Shown: positions 10,090 to 19,091 of the stretch, piece after piece
How positions within the stretch are numbered: position 1 is the first letter of the stretch
How the letters are laid out: each line of letters opens with the position of its first letter
Assembly: GCF_003010935.1 (NCBI RefSeq)
Contig: NZ_PGGN01000001.1
Location: forward strand, 496,001-560,000
Source of the DNA: Phyllobacterium endophyticum
Lineage (GTDB): Bacteria; Pseudomonadota; Alphaproteobacteria; Rhizobiales; Rhizobiaceae
DNA length: 64,000 bases
Direction of reading: 5' to 3'
Notes under the pieces: model-generated
What the model saw: the letters and a program-made list of their open reading frames with translations, nothing else
What the model was told of the DNA's origin: nothing
Database searches by the model: none
Position numbers and translations under genes: made by a program

Positions 10090-10845
10090 CTAATAGGTGG
10101 CGCGGCCACCGGAAATGTCGAAGACGGCACCCGTGGTGAACGAGCATTCCTCGCTGGCGATCCAGGTGATCAACGATGCCAGCTCTTCGACCTTGCCGAA
10201 GCGCTGCATGGGAATTTTCGACAGCATATAGTCGATGAATTCAGGCTTGAGCTGTTGCAGGATGGGCGTATCCACCGTGGCAGGCGTAATCGCATTAACG
10301 GTGATACCGTCGCTCACGAGCTCCTTGCCGAGAGATTTCGTCAGGCCAATGACCGCCGCCTTCGATGCGCTATAGGCAGATGCATTGGGGTTGCCTTCCT
10401 TGCCCGCGATCGACGCGACATTTACGATACGGCCGTAGCCGTTCTGCTGCATGACCGGCACCACGAAACGGTTGCAGAAGAAGAGCCCGTGGATATTGAT
10501 GTCGAAGACGCGCTTCCACTGGTCGACCGGATAATCGGCAACCTTGGCGTTCGGGCCGGTGATGCCGGCCGAACACACCAGGACGTCGATCTTCCCATAC
10601 TTCTCCGCAGTCTCCTGCGCTGCCTTTTCAACCTGCTCCGGATCCGAGACATCGAGCCCTATGCCATGCGACGACGCTGCTCCGAGTGTCGCCCGTGCCG
10701 CTTCGATCTTGTCGGCATCGACATCCCAAAGGGAAACCGTGCCACCCTCCGACACGATTCTCTGCGCAGTCTTCAACCCGATACCGGAGGCGCCACCGGT
10801 GATAACCGCGTGCCGCCCCTCATAGCGCCTTATCGAATTAGCCAT
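10090..10845 (-). CDS. SDR oxidoreductase, probable 2-keto-3-deoxy-sugar-acid 4-dehydrogenase
   Basis: Classical short-chain dehydrogenase of 251 residues. The cofactor glycine motif TGGASGIG is at 16-23, and the acidic D41 after the second strand favours NAD. The catalytic residues are S145, Y158 and K162 (YSASK). The usual NNAG structural motif reads CSAG at 91-94. The gene lies between an IlvD/Edd sugar-acid dehydratase and an FAH hydrolase with gaps of 18 and 27 bases. This is the order of known non-phosphorylating L-rhamnose/L-fucose or pentose diketo pathways, where the SDR oxidises C4 of 2-keto-3-deoxy-aldonate. The family is certain; the step is inferred from gene order. Confidence 0.9.
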   Translation of the reverse strand: MANSIRRYEGRHAVITGGASGIGLKTAQRIVSEGGTVSLWDVDADKIEAARATLGAASSHGIGLDVSDPEQVEKAAQETAEKYGKIDVLVCSAGITGPNAKVADYPVDQWKRVFDINIHGLFFCNRFVVPVMQQNGYGRIVNVASIAGKEGNPNASAYSASKAAVIGLTKSLGKELVSDGITVNAITPATVDTPILQQLKPEFIDYMLSKIPMQRFGKVEELASLITWIASEECSFTTGAVFDISGGRATY

Positions 10846-10863
10846 CTTCTCCAGGTCTCCCGC

Positions 10864-12666
10864 CTAGTGGTTGTCGCGGGGCAGGCCCTTGGTCTGGGCG
10901 ACGCGCTGATACTTCACGGCTGGCTTCAGAACCATGCCCTCGTCGAGCTGACCGACCATGCCGCGCTGGATTTCCTGCCACGGCGTCTGGCTTGCGGGAT
11001 ACTTGTATCCGCCTGCCGCGATCAGGTCGTTCTTGCGCTTTTGCAATTCCTCATCGTCAATGAGGATATTGGCCGTGCCCTTGTTGAGATCGATGCGCAA
11101 GTGATCGCCAGATCGCACGAGTGCCAGACCTCCATTGACGGCCGCTTCCGGCGAGGCGTTGAGTATGGAGGGTGAGCCGGACGTTCCCGATTGACGACCG
11201 TCGCCGAGGCAAGGCAGTGCATGGACACCCTTCTTCAAGAGGTAGGCCGGAGGCTGCATGTTGACGACTTCCGCCGCTCCCGGATAGCCCACGGGGCCGG
11301 TGCCGCGCATGATCAGAATGCTGTTCTCGTTGAGTTCAAGCTTTGGATCGTCGATCCTGTGATGATAATCTTCCGGTCCGTCGAAAACCTCGGCTATTCC
11401 CTCGAATGCTTCGGGATCATCCGGATTGGAAAGATATCGTTCGCGGAACTCTTCCGAGATGACGCTGGTTTTCATGATGGCGCTGTCGAAGAGGTTGCCC
11501 TTCAGGTTGATGAAACCGGCCTTTTTCTTCAATGGAGCATCATAGGTCTTGATGACCTCGGTGTTGAGATTTTCTGCATTTTCGCAGTTGGTGCCGATGC
11601 TCTTGCCATTTACGGTCAATGCGCCCGGATGCGGCAGCTTCCGTGCCTTCATGAGTTCGGCGACAACAGCGGGTACGCCGCCAGCACGATGGTAGTCCTC
11701 GCCGAGATATTCACCGGCCGGCTGGAGATTGACCAGCAGCGGCACGTCATGGCCGATCGCCTGCCAGTCATCATTATCCAGAGGAATGTCGAGGTGGCGG
11801 GCGATGGCGTTCAGATGGATGGGTGCATTGGTGGAACCGCCGATGGCCGAATTGATGACGATGGCATTCTCGAAAGCGGCGCGCGTCATGATATCAGATG
11901 GCTTCAGATCCTCGCGAACCATATCGACGATTCGCTTGCCGGTATCATAGGCAATCTGCCCGCGTTCGCGGTAAGGGGCCGGGATAGCCGCGCCGCCCGG
12001 CAATTCCATGCCAAGGGCCTCGGCCAGCGAATTCATGGTGGTCGCCGTGCCCATCGTGTTGCAATAGCCAACCGAAGGAGCCGACGAAGCGACGATGTCC
12101 ATGAACTCGTCGTAGTTTATTTCGCCGGATGTCAATTTCTCGCGCGACTTCCAGACGATGGTGCCGGAGCCGGTGCGTTCGCCGCGGTGCCAGCCATTGA
12201 GCATCGGACCGACGGAAAGCGCGATCGCCGGTATATTGACCGTGGCGGCGCCCATCAGCATGGCGGGCGTGGTCTTGTCGCAACCAATGGTCAGCACGAC
12301 GCCGTCCAGCGGATAGCCGAACAAGACTTCAACAAGTCCGAGATAGGCGAGATTGCGGTCGAGCGCCGCACCCGGACGCTTCCCGGTTTCCTGGATGGGA
12401 TGCACCGGAAACTCGAACGGAATGCCACCGGCCGCGATGATGCCATCGCGTACGCGCTTTGCCAGTTCTATGTGATGGCGGTTGCAGGGCGACAGGTCCG
12501 AGCCAGTCTGCGCGATGCCGATGATCGGCTTGCCCGACTGGAGCTCGCCACGCGTCAGGCCATAGTTGAGATAGCGCTCCAGATAGAGCGCCGTCATCCC
12601 CGGATTGTCAGGATTGTCGAACCATTCCTGCGAGCGAAGCTTTTTCGGGGAATTGCTGTTTGTCAT
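10864..12666 (-). CDS. IlvD/Edd-family aldonate dehydratase (pentonate/deoxyhexonate type)
   Basis: A 600-residue Fe-S dehydratase that converts a sugar acid to its 2-keto-3-deoxy derivative. Three cysteines stand at C61 (SPCNRHH), C129 (IGCDKTTP) and C202 (GYCNTMG). The spacing of 68 and 73 residues equals that of the [2Fe-2S] ligands which, as I recall, are C59, C127 and C200 in Rhizobium leguminosarum L-arabinonate dehydratase. The active-site serine region [10 protein letters not shown] is at 491-500. This places it with sugar-acid dehydratases rather than with branched-chain amino-acid IlvD. It follows the ABC permease by 24 bases and precedes the SDR. The exact aldonate cannot be read from sequence; D- or L-pentonates or a 6-deoxyhexonate are the candidates. 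Confidence 0.92.
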   Translation of the reverse strand: MTNSNSPKKLRSQEWFDNPDNPGMTALYLERYLNYGLTRGELQSGKPIIGIAQTGSDLSPCNRHHIELAKRVRDGIIAAGGIPFEFPVHPIQETGKRPGAALDRNLAYLGLVEVLFGYPLDGVVLTIGCDKTTPAMLMGAATVNIPAIALSVGPMLNGWHRGERTGSGTIVWKSREKLTSGEINYDEFMDIVASSAPSVGYCNTMGTATTMNSLAEALGMELPGGAAIPAPYRERGQIAYDTGKRIVDMVREDLKPSDIMTRAAFENAIVINSAIGGSTNAPIHLNAIARHLDIPLDNDDWQAIGHDVPLLVNLQPAGEYLGEDYHRAGGVPAVVAELMKARKLPHPGALTVNGKSIGTNCENAENLNTEVIKTYDAPLKKKAGFINLKGNLFDSAIMKTSVISEEFRERYLSNPDDPEAFEGIAEVFDGPEDYHHRIDDPKLELNENSILIMRGTGPVGYPGAAEVVNMQPPAYLLKKGVHALPCLGDGRQSGTSGSPSILNASPEAAVNGGLALVRSGDHLRIDLNKGTANILIDDEELQKRKNDLIAAGGYKYPASQTPWQEIQRGMVGQLDEGMVLKPAVKYQRVAQTKGLPRDNH

Positions 12667-12690
12667 TTTAGAGGAACTCCTGGGTATCCA

Positions 12691-13590
12691 TCATTCCTTG
12701 ACCGCGCCGGTCATGGAAGAAACGTAGTAGTCGACAAAGAAAGAGTAGAGAATAACCACCGGCAGTGAACCGAAAAGTGCACCTGCCATCAACGAGCCCC
12801 ACTCGAAAACATCGCCTCGCACCAGTTCCGTCAGGACGCCGACCGGAACAGTCTTGTTCTCCGAAGACTGGATGAAGGTGAGCGCATAGATGAACTCATT
12901 CCAGGACAAAGTGAAGGCAAAAATACCTGCCGAGATCAGTCCGGGTACCGCCAGCGGCAATATGACCTTCACGAGAATCTGCCACCGCGATGCGCCGTCC
13001 ACCAGCGCGCTTTCCTCAAGCTCGAACGGGATCGAGCGGAAATAGCCCATCAGCAGCCATGTGCAGAAGGGAATGAGGAAGGTCGGGTAGGTGAAGATCA
13101 GCGCCAGTTTGGTGTCATAGATACCGAACTTGAAGACGATCACCGCCAGCGGGATGAAAAGGATGGAGGGCGGTACGAGATAGGCGAGGAAGATCAACAG
13201 TCCGACGGGGCGGGACCCGGAGAACCGCACCCGTTCGATGGCGTAGGCGGCGAGGACCGATGCCACAAGGGACAATGCCGTCGCGCAAACCGCAACGACC
13301 AGTGTGTTCCATAGCCAGCCCGGATAGGACGTCTCGAACAGAAGATACTTGATGTGGTCGAGCGTCGGCTGAACCACCCAGAACGGGCTGAAATTGCTGT
13401 AGTCGGTGAGCTGCGAGTTTGGCTTCACCGCGGTGATCGCCATCCAGTAGAACGGGAACAGCAGCACGAAGACGAATACCGCAAGCGGCAGGTACAAAAC
13501 GACGATGCGCCGCGGCAGCCGGTTGAGATAACTCATGCCCTGCGCGTCGTCGGTCAGTACATGCGGATTGGTCTGTTCGGTAATGCTCAT
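12691..13590 (-). CDS. Carbohydrate ABC transporter permease (MalG-like)
   Basis: Second inner-membrane permease of the sugar importer in this operon, 299 residues. It has six hydrophobic segments (the first at about 30-50) and the cytoplasmic EAA loop EESALVDGASRW near residues 195-210, which contacts the ATPase. It ends in the MTGAVKE-type tail usual for MalG-like permeases. The ATG at 13590 is preferred over an upstream in-frame ATG at 13674: GAAGGAA sits a few bases ahead of it, and the extra 28 residues would overlap the upstream permease. It lies 16 bases after its partner permease. Confidence 0.93.
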   Translation of the reverse strand: MSITEQTNPHVLTDDAQGMSYLNRLPRRIVVLYLPLAVFVFVLLFPFYWMAITAVKPNSQLTDYSNFSPFWVVQPTLDHIKYLLFETSYPGWLWNTLVVAVCATALSLVASVLAAYAIERVRFSGSRPVGLLIFLAYLVPPSILFIPLAVIVFKFGIYDTKLALIFTYPTFLIPFCTWLLMGYFRSIPFELEESALVDGASRWQILVKVILPLAVPGLISAGIFAFTLSWNEFIYALTFIQSSENKTVPVGVLTELVRGDVFEWGSLMAGALFGSLPVVILYSFFVDYYVSSMTGAVKE

Positions 13591-13606
13591 GTTCGTTTCC
13601 TTCCCC

Positions 13607-14539
13607 TCAATCCTGTCCGCCTTGTTGCCATTTCCGGCGCTGCAGGCCGAAAAACGAGAACAGGATCGATGCAAGCAGGAATGGGATCATGGCGACCGCG
13701 ATCGCCGCACCTTCGCCAAGCTGGCCGCCCGGGATGCCGCGCTGGAATGACAGGGTCGCCATCAGGTGGGTGGCGTTGACCGGGCCGCCCTTGGTCAGCA
13801 CATAGATCAGCTGGAAATCGGTAAATGTAAACAACACCGAGAATGTCATCACCACGGCGATGATCGGCGTCAGCATGGGCAGCGTGATGAACCGGAACCG
13901 CTGCCAGCCGGTTGCTCCGTCGAGCGAAGCTGCCTCATGCAGTGATTGCGGGATGGTCTGGAGTCCGGCGAGCAGCGAAATAGCGACGAAAGGTATGCCG
14001 CGCCAGACATTGGCTGCGATAACGGACGCGCGCGCATTGTTCGGGTCGCCCAGGAAATTGATCGGCCTGTCGATCCAGCCAAGCTCCATCAGCGACCAGG
14101 AAATGATTGAAAACTGCGCATCGTAGATCCACCAGAATGCGAGTGCCGACAGCACGGTCGGGACAACCCATGGCAGAAGGATGATTGCGCGGAAGAAGGA
14201 TTTGAACGGCAGATGCTCGTTGAGGATCAATGCCAGCCACAGGCCGAGCCCGAATTTCAGGATCGAGGCGATGAGCGTGTAGAAAATCGTATTGTAAACC
14301 GCCATCCAGAAGACGGAATCCCTGGCGAGCGCCTGATAGTTCTCAAGGCCGATGAAAATGCCGTCCCTGCCGATCGTCGTATCGGTAAAGCCGAGCCAGA
14401 CACCGAGGCCGAGCGGATAAGTCAGGAAGCACAGGAGAAAGACGGCCGCCGGCAGCATGAAGAACAGCCCGACAGTCGTATTGCTCCGGGCGATGTCGCC
14501 GAAGGCCGAAGGCTGTTTCGCAGTTGTCGTCATTGTCAT
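13607..14539 (-). CDS. Carbohydrate ABC transporter permease (MalF-like)
   Basis: First permease of the importer, about 310 residues, with six transmembrane segments starting at TTVGLFFMLPAAVFLL. The EAA loop reads HEAASLDGATGW and leads into FITLPMLTPII. The ATG at 14539 has GGAG seven bases upstream; a second ATG six bases later is possible. Together with the MalG-like permease, the binding protein at 14618 and the ATPase at 16060 it makes a complete CUT1-type uptake system. Its position among dehydrogenase and dehydratase genes says it imports the sugar or sugar acid that this operon degrades. Confidence 0.93.
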   Translation of the reverse strand: MTMTTTAKQPSAFGDIARSNTTVGLFFMLPAAVFLLCFLTYPLGLGVWLGFTDTTIGRDGIFIGLENYQALARDSVFWMAVYNTIFYTLIASILKFGLGLWLALILNEHLPFKSFFRAIILLPWVVPTVLSALAFWWIYDAQFSIISWSLMELGWIDRPINFLGDPNNARASVIAANVWRGIPFVAISLLAGLQTIPQSLHEAASLDGATGWQRFRFITLPMLTPIIAVVMTFSVLFTFTDFQLIYVLTKGGPVNATHLMATLSFQRGIPGGQLGEGAAIAVAMIPFLLASILFSFFGLQRRKWQQGGQD

Positions 14540-14617
14540 CGGATATCTCCGGTTGCCCAATTAGCGTTGGATCATCGGCCCTCGCCGCCCGAAGGCAGCG
14601 AAGGCCGAACCTCGTTT

Positions 14618-15931
14618 CTAGACCCTGTAATAACGATTTGCGCGCTTTTCAGCCTGGGCAATCGCTTCTTCGGCGCTCATCTGGCCCGTTACGGCCGTGG
14701 CGTACATGTCCACCAGAACATAGTCCGCCATGGTTCCAGCCGAAGCTGCCCCAAGCGGGCCGGCATAGCCGTTCGGGCGCAGGGTTCCGGATGCCTTCGC
14801 ATAGGCGGCGTGGATCGGGTTGGACGTCCAGACCGGATTGTTGGCGAAAGCTTTCAGCGGCTGGCAGCAATAGGCGCTGGCACCCTCGATCCATGCATTC
14901 ATGTTTTCAGCCTGGTACATGAATTGCAGATAGGCCTTGGCGGCCTCAGGATACTTGGTGTGCTTGAAGATCGAGATCGTCGACGTCTGGTGCAGTTCGA
15001 CCGATTGTCCGACAGGACCGATCGGCAGATTGGTCGAGCGCATGTCTTCGGCGATCGCCGCCATGCCAGGATCCTTCTTGGCGGCGTAGTAGACCGAAAC
15101 ACCATTGGCTGTCAGCGAAACCTGGCCGGCAAGGAAGGCACGGTTGTTGTTGACGTCCTGCCAGCTCTCCGTGCCCGGAATGAACGTCTTGTACAATTCC
15201 TGCGCATATTTGACCGAAGCCAGCGTCTCAGGACTGTTGATCACGACCTTGCCGCTCTCGTCGACCATCTTGCCGCCATGGCTCCAGAGCAGCCAATGCG
15301 CATAATTGTTGCCGTCGCCCACCGCCTTGCCGTGCGGGAAGCCTGCGGGCGTGCCCTTGGCCTGCATGGCCTTGCAAAGCTCGAGGAAACCGGCCGTATC
15401 CTTCGGGAACTCGCTGAAGCCTGCTGCCTTCATGTGGCTGTCGCGATAGACAACCGCGTTGCCGATGGCGCAAAGCGGCAGGGCGATGAACTTGCCGTCG
15501 CGCTTGGCGTAACCCTCGAGGCCCGGATACCAGCCGCCATGTGCTCCGCCAAGGTAGTCGCCAAGCTCGGTCACATCGACCAGCTTGTCAGGATATTGCT
15601 GCGGATCGTCGAACCAGCTCATGACCATGTCCGGCCCGGAGCCGACATTGGCCGCAACGGCAGCCTTCGGACGAACGTCTTCCCAGCTTTCCTTGTCGAT
15701 GCGCACCTGAACGCCCGTCGCGTCGGTGAACTTCTTCGTATTGGCCAGCCACGCGGCCTCTTCGGCCGGTACGAACGGAACCCAGCGCAAGAGGCGAAGT
15801 GTGGCACCTTCCTCCGGCTTATAGGCGGGCGCCGACTGCGCGAAGGCAGGCGTAAGCCCGAACCGGCCCATTCCGGCTGCTGCTACGAGCCCGGCAGATG
15901 CGCCGAGTAGGTGTCTTCTGTTGATGGTCAT
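14618..15931 (-). CDS. ABC transporter extracellular sugar-binding protein
   Basis: Periplasmic solute-binding protein of the CUT1 class, 437 residues. The N-terminus carries a twin-arginine-like signal (RRHLLG at 5-10, hydrophobic core, cleavage near PAFAQ at about 31), which is common for binding proteins in this order. The mature protein has the alternating pattern of the family 1 binding fold, including GSGPDMVMSWFDDPQQYPD, a type of segment near the hinge. The ATG at 15931 follows GGAGGAG closely. The gene sits between the ATPase and the two permeases, with a 128-base gap after the ATPase that could hold an internal promoter. Ligand unknown; probably the substrate of the linked dehydratase route. 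Confidence 0.93.
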   Translation of the reverse strand: MTINRRHLLGASAGLVAAAGMGRFGLTPAFAQSAPAYKPEEGATLRLLRWVPFVPAEEAAWLANTKKFTDATGVQVRIDKESWEDVRPKAAVAANVGSGPDMVMSWFDDPQQYPDKLVDVTELGDYLGGAHGGWYPGLEGYAKRDGKFIALPLCAIGNAVVYRDSHMKAAGFSEFPKDTAGFLELCKAMQAKGTPAGFPHGKAVGDGNNYAHWLLWSHGGKMVDESGKVVINSPETLASVKYAQELYKTFIPGTESWQDVNNNRAFLAGQVSLTANGVSVYYAAKKDPGMAAIAEDMRSTNLPIGPVGQSVELHQTSTISIFKHTKYPEAAKAYLQFMYQAENMNAWIEGASAYCCQPLKAFANNPVWTSNPIHAAYAKASGTLRPNGYAGPLGAASAGTMADYVLVDMYATAVTGQMSAEEAIAQAEKRANRYYRV

Positions 15932-16059
15932 TGATGCTCCTCCATTTAACGACCGGATAAACTGGAAAGGCCTTGGCAAGATGCTCCCGCATCCCGGGCC
16001 TGTTTGCGGGAAATTCTATCCAGCATCTGCCCCCGACGTGCAGATACTGTTTGCCGGGT

Positions 16060-17124
16060 CTAGGCGAGCCGCTTGCCCGTCTCTGCGTCGAACAGATATG
16101 TCGCCTCCGCGTGGATCGATAGGCCAACGATCTCGCCGGGCCTTGCACTGATGCGCTGGTGGAAAACGCCGGTGACGAGATCGCCGCCGACCCGCATGAT
16201 CATCTGGGTTTCCGAACCCGTCGGCTCTATGACCACCACCTCGGCGGGAATTCCCCCGTCCGCAATGGTCATGTGTTCGGGGCGCAGCCCATAGATCAGT
16301 GTACGGCCCTTGGCGCTTTCCGGCGCCTTGGCAACCGGCAGAACGACACCTTTTTCGGTGGTGAACTTCAGCCCGTCATTCGGATCGAGCTTGCCTTTGA
16401 TCATGTTCATCGCCGGTGAGCCGATGAAGCTTGCCACGAAGAGATTGGATGGCTGGTCATAAAGCTCGAGCGGCGCGCCGATCTGCTCGACCAGCCCGTC
16501 ATGCATCACCACGATCTTGTCGGCCATGGTCATGGCTTCGATCTGGTCATGCGTAACGTAGACGGTTGTAGTCTTCAGCCGCTGGTGCAGCTCCTTGATC
16601 TCAGCGCGCATGGCGACACGCAGCTTGGCGTCGAGATTGGACAACGGCTCGTCGAACAGGAAGACCTGCGGGTCGCGCACGATGGCCCGGCCCATGGCAA
16701 CGCGCTGGCGCTGACCGCCGGAAAGCTGGCGCGGAAAACGGTCCAGCAAGGGAGAAAGCCCGAGGATTTCCGCTGCTGGCTTCACCCGCTTGTCGATTTC
16801 GGACTTCGGAGCGCCCTTCAACTTCAGCGAAAACGCCATATTGTCGGCGACCGTCATGTGCGGATAGAGAGCGTAATTCTGGAAAACCATGGCGATATCG
16901 CGCTCTTTCGGCGCGAGATTGTTGACCACCTTGCCGCCGATCTTGATCTCGCCTGCGGAGATGTTCTCAAGCCCCGCCAGCATGCGCAGCAAAGTGGACT
17001 TGCCACAGCCGGAAGGCCCCACAAGAATTACGAATTCGCCGTCGGCGATCTCGATGTCGACACCCTTGATGACCGGGTGTGTCCCGAATGACTTTCGTAC
17101 GTTGGCGAATTCAACCGATGCCAT
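16060..17124 (-). CDS. Sugar ABC transporter ATP-binding protein (MalK/UgpC type)
   Basis: Energy-coupling ATPase of the importer, 354 residues. It has Walker A GPSGCGKST at 36-44, the signature LSGGQRQRVAMGRA, Walker B VFLFDEPLSNLDAK, the H-loop YVTHDQIEAM and a C-terminal TOBE/MalK-type regulatory domain. The true start is the ATG at 17124 (MASVEFANV), preceded by GGAGAAGG. The longer open frame reaching 17628 is antisense to the SDR gene and not real. The gene is 62 bases downstream of the SDR in the same operon. Confidence 0.96.
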   Translation of the reverse strand: MASVEFANVRKSFGTHPVIKGVDIEIADGEFVILVGPSGCGKSTLLRMLAGLENISAGEIKIGGKVVNNLAPKERDIAMVFQNYALYPHMTVADNMAFSLKLKGAPKSEIDKRVKPAAEILGLSPLLDRFPRQLSGGQRQRVAMGRAIVRDPQVFLFDEPLSNLDAKLRVAMRAEIKELHQRLKTTTVYVTHDQIEAMTMADKIVVMHDGLVEQIGAPLELYDQPSNLFVASFIGSPAMNMIKGKLDPNDGLKFTTEKGVVLPVAKAPESAKGRTLIYGLRPEHMTIADGGIPAEVVVIEPTGSETQMIMRVGGDLVTGVFHQRISARPGEIVGLSIHAEATYLFDAETGKRLA

Positions 17125-17186
17125 GCCTTCTCCTCCAAAAATTTCATAAGACAACGTTCTCTGAAAAAATCGCTGTCGAGTATCCT

Positions 17187-17960
17187 TTAGCCGCGCCCGA
17201 CCAGCGGCATTTTGGTTGCCATGATCGTCATCGTCAGCACATTGGCCTCCAGCGGCAAGCTTGCCATATGAACGACGGCATCGCCAATATAATGCGCGGG
17301 AATTGTTGGCTCGCTCGCCAGTTCGCCATTGGCCTGCAGCACCCCGGTTGCCATTTTCGACGTCATTTCCGTCGTGGCATTGCCAATATCGATCTGGCCG
17401 CAGGCAATATCGAATGGCCGGCCGTCGAGGGCCGTCGACTTCGTCAAGCCGGTAACCGCGTGTTTCGTGGCCGTATATGGTGCGGAGTTCGGCCGAGGTG
17501 TCTGTGCCGAAATCGAGCCGTTGTTGATGATGCGCCCGCCCCTCGGGGTCTGGGCCTTCATCATTTTCATGGCTTGCTGCGTACACAGGAAGACGCCAGT
17601 GAGATTGGCGCCGACGATCGAATTCCAATGATCGAAGGTCAGTTCCTCCATCGGAATGTTCGGAACGTTCACGCCCGCATTGTTGACCAGAAGATCGAGC
17701 CGGCCGAAATCCGATTTGATGGCTTCGAAGAGTGCAGCAACGGAGTTCGGGTCGCTTACATCGGCCGTTATGGATTTGACCGTGCCACCGGTTCCGGAAG
17801 CCAGGGACGTCGCCGCATCGTCGAGCACATCCTTGCGCCGGCCGGAGATCACCACCGTATATCCCGCCTCAAGCAATGCAGTGCTTATCGCTTTGCCAAC
17901 ACCTGTGCCACCGCCGGTTACAAGGGCGATCTTGCCCTTGCCTGAATTCTCTTTCGTCAT
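17187..17960 (-). CDS. SDR-family oxidoreductase
   Basis: Short-chain dehydrogenase/reductase of 257 residues. It shows TGGGTGVG at 15-22, NNAG at 93-96, S149 or S151, and the YTATK active-site element (Y162, K166). R41 and R42 after the second beta strand hint at NADP preference. The start codon overlaps the end of the denD-like gene by four bases, so the two are coupled. It is the second gene of the operon and probably oxidises or reduces the incoming sugar or sugar acid before dehydration. Its substrate is unknown, and it is clearly distinct from the SDR at 10090. Confidence 0.9.
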   Translation of the reverse strand: MTKENSGKGKIALVTGGGTGVGKAISTALLEAGYTVVISGRRKDVLDDAATSLASGTGGTVKSITADVSDPNSVAALFEAIKSDFGRLDLLVNNAGVNVPNIPMEELTFDHWNSIVGANLTGVFLCTQQAMKMMKAQTPRGGRIINNGSISAQTPRPNSAPYTATKHAVTGLTKSTALDGRPFDIACGQIDIGNATTEMTSKMATGVLQANGELASEPTIPAHYIGDAVVHMASLPLEANVLTMTIMATKMPLVGRG

Positions 17961-18946
17961 CCCGGAATCTTCCCGCCCAATTCGTCGTCAATATGCGCCT
18001 TGATGATGTCATCGAAGGCGGTCTCTGCCTTGAAGCCAAGCTTCGTGGCGCGCGTGGTGTCGAAGTCGGTTGCCCAGCCGGCAACGATCTTCTGGATCGT
18101 GGCGTCCGGCTCGCGGCGTATGAGCTTGACGGCTTTCTCCCCGGCCACCCGGCGCAGCGCGGCGATTTCTTCGCCGACCAAAGCCGAGAGCCCGGGCATG
18201 GAAAGGTTGCGCCTTGCACCGACCTTTTCGAGATCCAGCGTTGCGGCATGGAGGAAAAACCCAACGGCAGCGCGGGGGCTGGCAAACCAGTGCCGCACAT
18301 TTTCGTCCACGGGAAGTACCGCTTCCTGACCCACGAGCGGTTCCCGCAGAATGTTGGAAAAGAACCCTGAAGCCGCCTTGTTGGGCTTGCCTGGACGAAT
18401 GCAGATCGTCGGCAGGCGGATACCTATCCCGTCGAAGAAACCACGGCGGCTGTAGTCGGACAGGAGCAGTTCCGAAATGGCCTTCTGCGTACCGTAGCTG
18501 GTCAGGGGCGTCGTGAAGAATTCATCTCCGATCTTGTCCGGGAAAGGCGTTCCGAAGACTGCAATCGATGAGGCAAAAACCACGCGGGGCCTGTAGGGAG
18601 CATTTTTGCTTTCCAGCCGGATCGCCTCGAACAGGGAACGCGTCCCGTCGAGATTTACGTTGTAGCCCTTTTCGAAATCCGCTTCCGCTTCTCCCGAAAC
18701 GATCGCCGCGAGGTGAAAGATCATGTCCGGCCGGCTTGCGATCAGCGCCTCGGCAACGCCTGGGTCGGACAGGTCCGCTGCCTTGGTTGCGGATTTGCTG
18801 GCGAAGACAGCCGGTGCGACAGGTTCGATCACGTCGACGAGGGTAAACCTGTCGATGTCGCCACCGAGAGAGCCCGGTTCAGCCGCAATCCTGTCGAGCA
18901 ATTTGCGGCCAACCATCCCGGCTGCGCCGATAACCAAAACATGCAT
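17957..18946 (-). CDS. denD: NAD-dependent epimerase/dehydratase-fold dehydrogenase, D-erythronate dehydrogenase-like
   Basis: Extended SDR of 329 residues with the GAAGMVG glycine motif at 7-13, SS at 126-127 and YGTQK at 151-155 (Y151, K155). The long variable C-terminal half, with [15 protein letters not shown] and [15 protein letters not shown], resembles DenD proteins, which oxidise D-erythronate to 2-keto-D-erythronate. However, no otnK, otnC or otnI partner is seen nearby, so here the enzyme may oxidise another aldonate. First gene of the operon, starting at the ATG at 18946; the open frame continues to 19030 but would cross the promoter. Its upstream region contains the LacI-type operator at 19044. 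The fold is certain; the name is moderate. Confidence 0.65.
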   Translation of the reverse strand: MHVLVIGAAGMVGRKLLDRIAAEPGSLGGDIDRFTLVDVIEPVAPAVFASKSATKAADLSDPGVAEALIASRPDMIFHLAAIVSGEAEADFEKGYNVNLDGTRSLFEAIRLESKNAPYRPRVVFASSIAVFGTPFPDKIGDEFFTTPLTSYGTQKAISELLLSDYSRRGFFDGIGIRLPTICIRPGKPNKAASGFFSNILREPLVGQEAVLPVDENVRHWFASPRAAVGFFLHAATLDLEKVGARRNLSMPGLSALVGEEIAALRRVAGEKAVKLIRREPDATIQKIVAGWATDFDTTRATKLGFKAETAFDDIIKAHIDDELGGKIPG

Positions 18947-19043
18947 AAGAAGAATTCCTCCCTGCAAGCCCCTCCCGGGCTCGTAGAACTGGTATATGAG
19001 TGGCGCAAAGTTATGCACACTGACTAGCATTCATCAAGCGTTT

Positions 19044-19061
19044 TATGGTAGCGCTGTCATA
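19044..19061. promoter_or_regulatory. LacI-family operator between the divergent sugar-acid operon and its regulator
   Basis: TATGGTAGCGCTGTCATA is an 18-base palindrome with seven of nine pairs matching and the central CG typical of LacI/GntR-type operators. It lies 98 bases before the denD-like start and 31 bases before the lacI start, well placed to control both directions. Confidence 0.7.
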
Positions 19062-19091
19062 AATCTTGTCACACGCACTGAATCGGTGCCC

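Noticed and set aside
11191-12768. 525-codon plus-strand frame opposite the dehydratase
   Set aside because: Antisense shadow of a strongly supported IlvD/Edd gene; its protein has no recognisable fold pattern.
15990-16015. TCCCGC/GCGGGA stem in the gap between the ATPase and binding-protein genes
   Set aside because: Weak six-pair stem with a 14-base loop; not clearly a regulatory structure.
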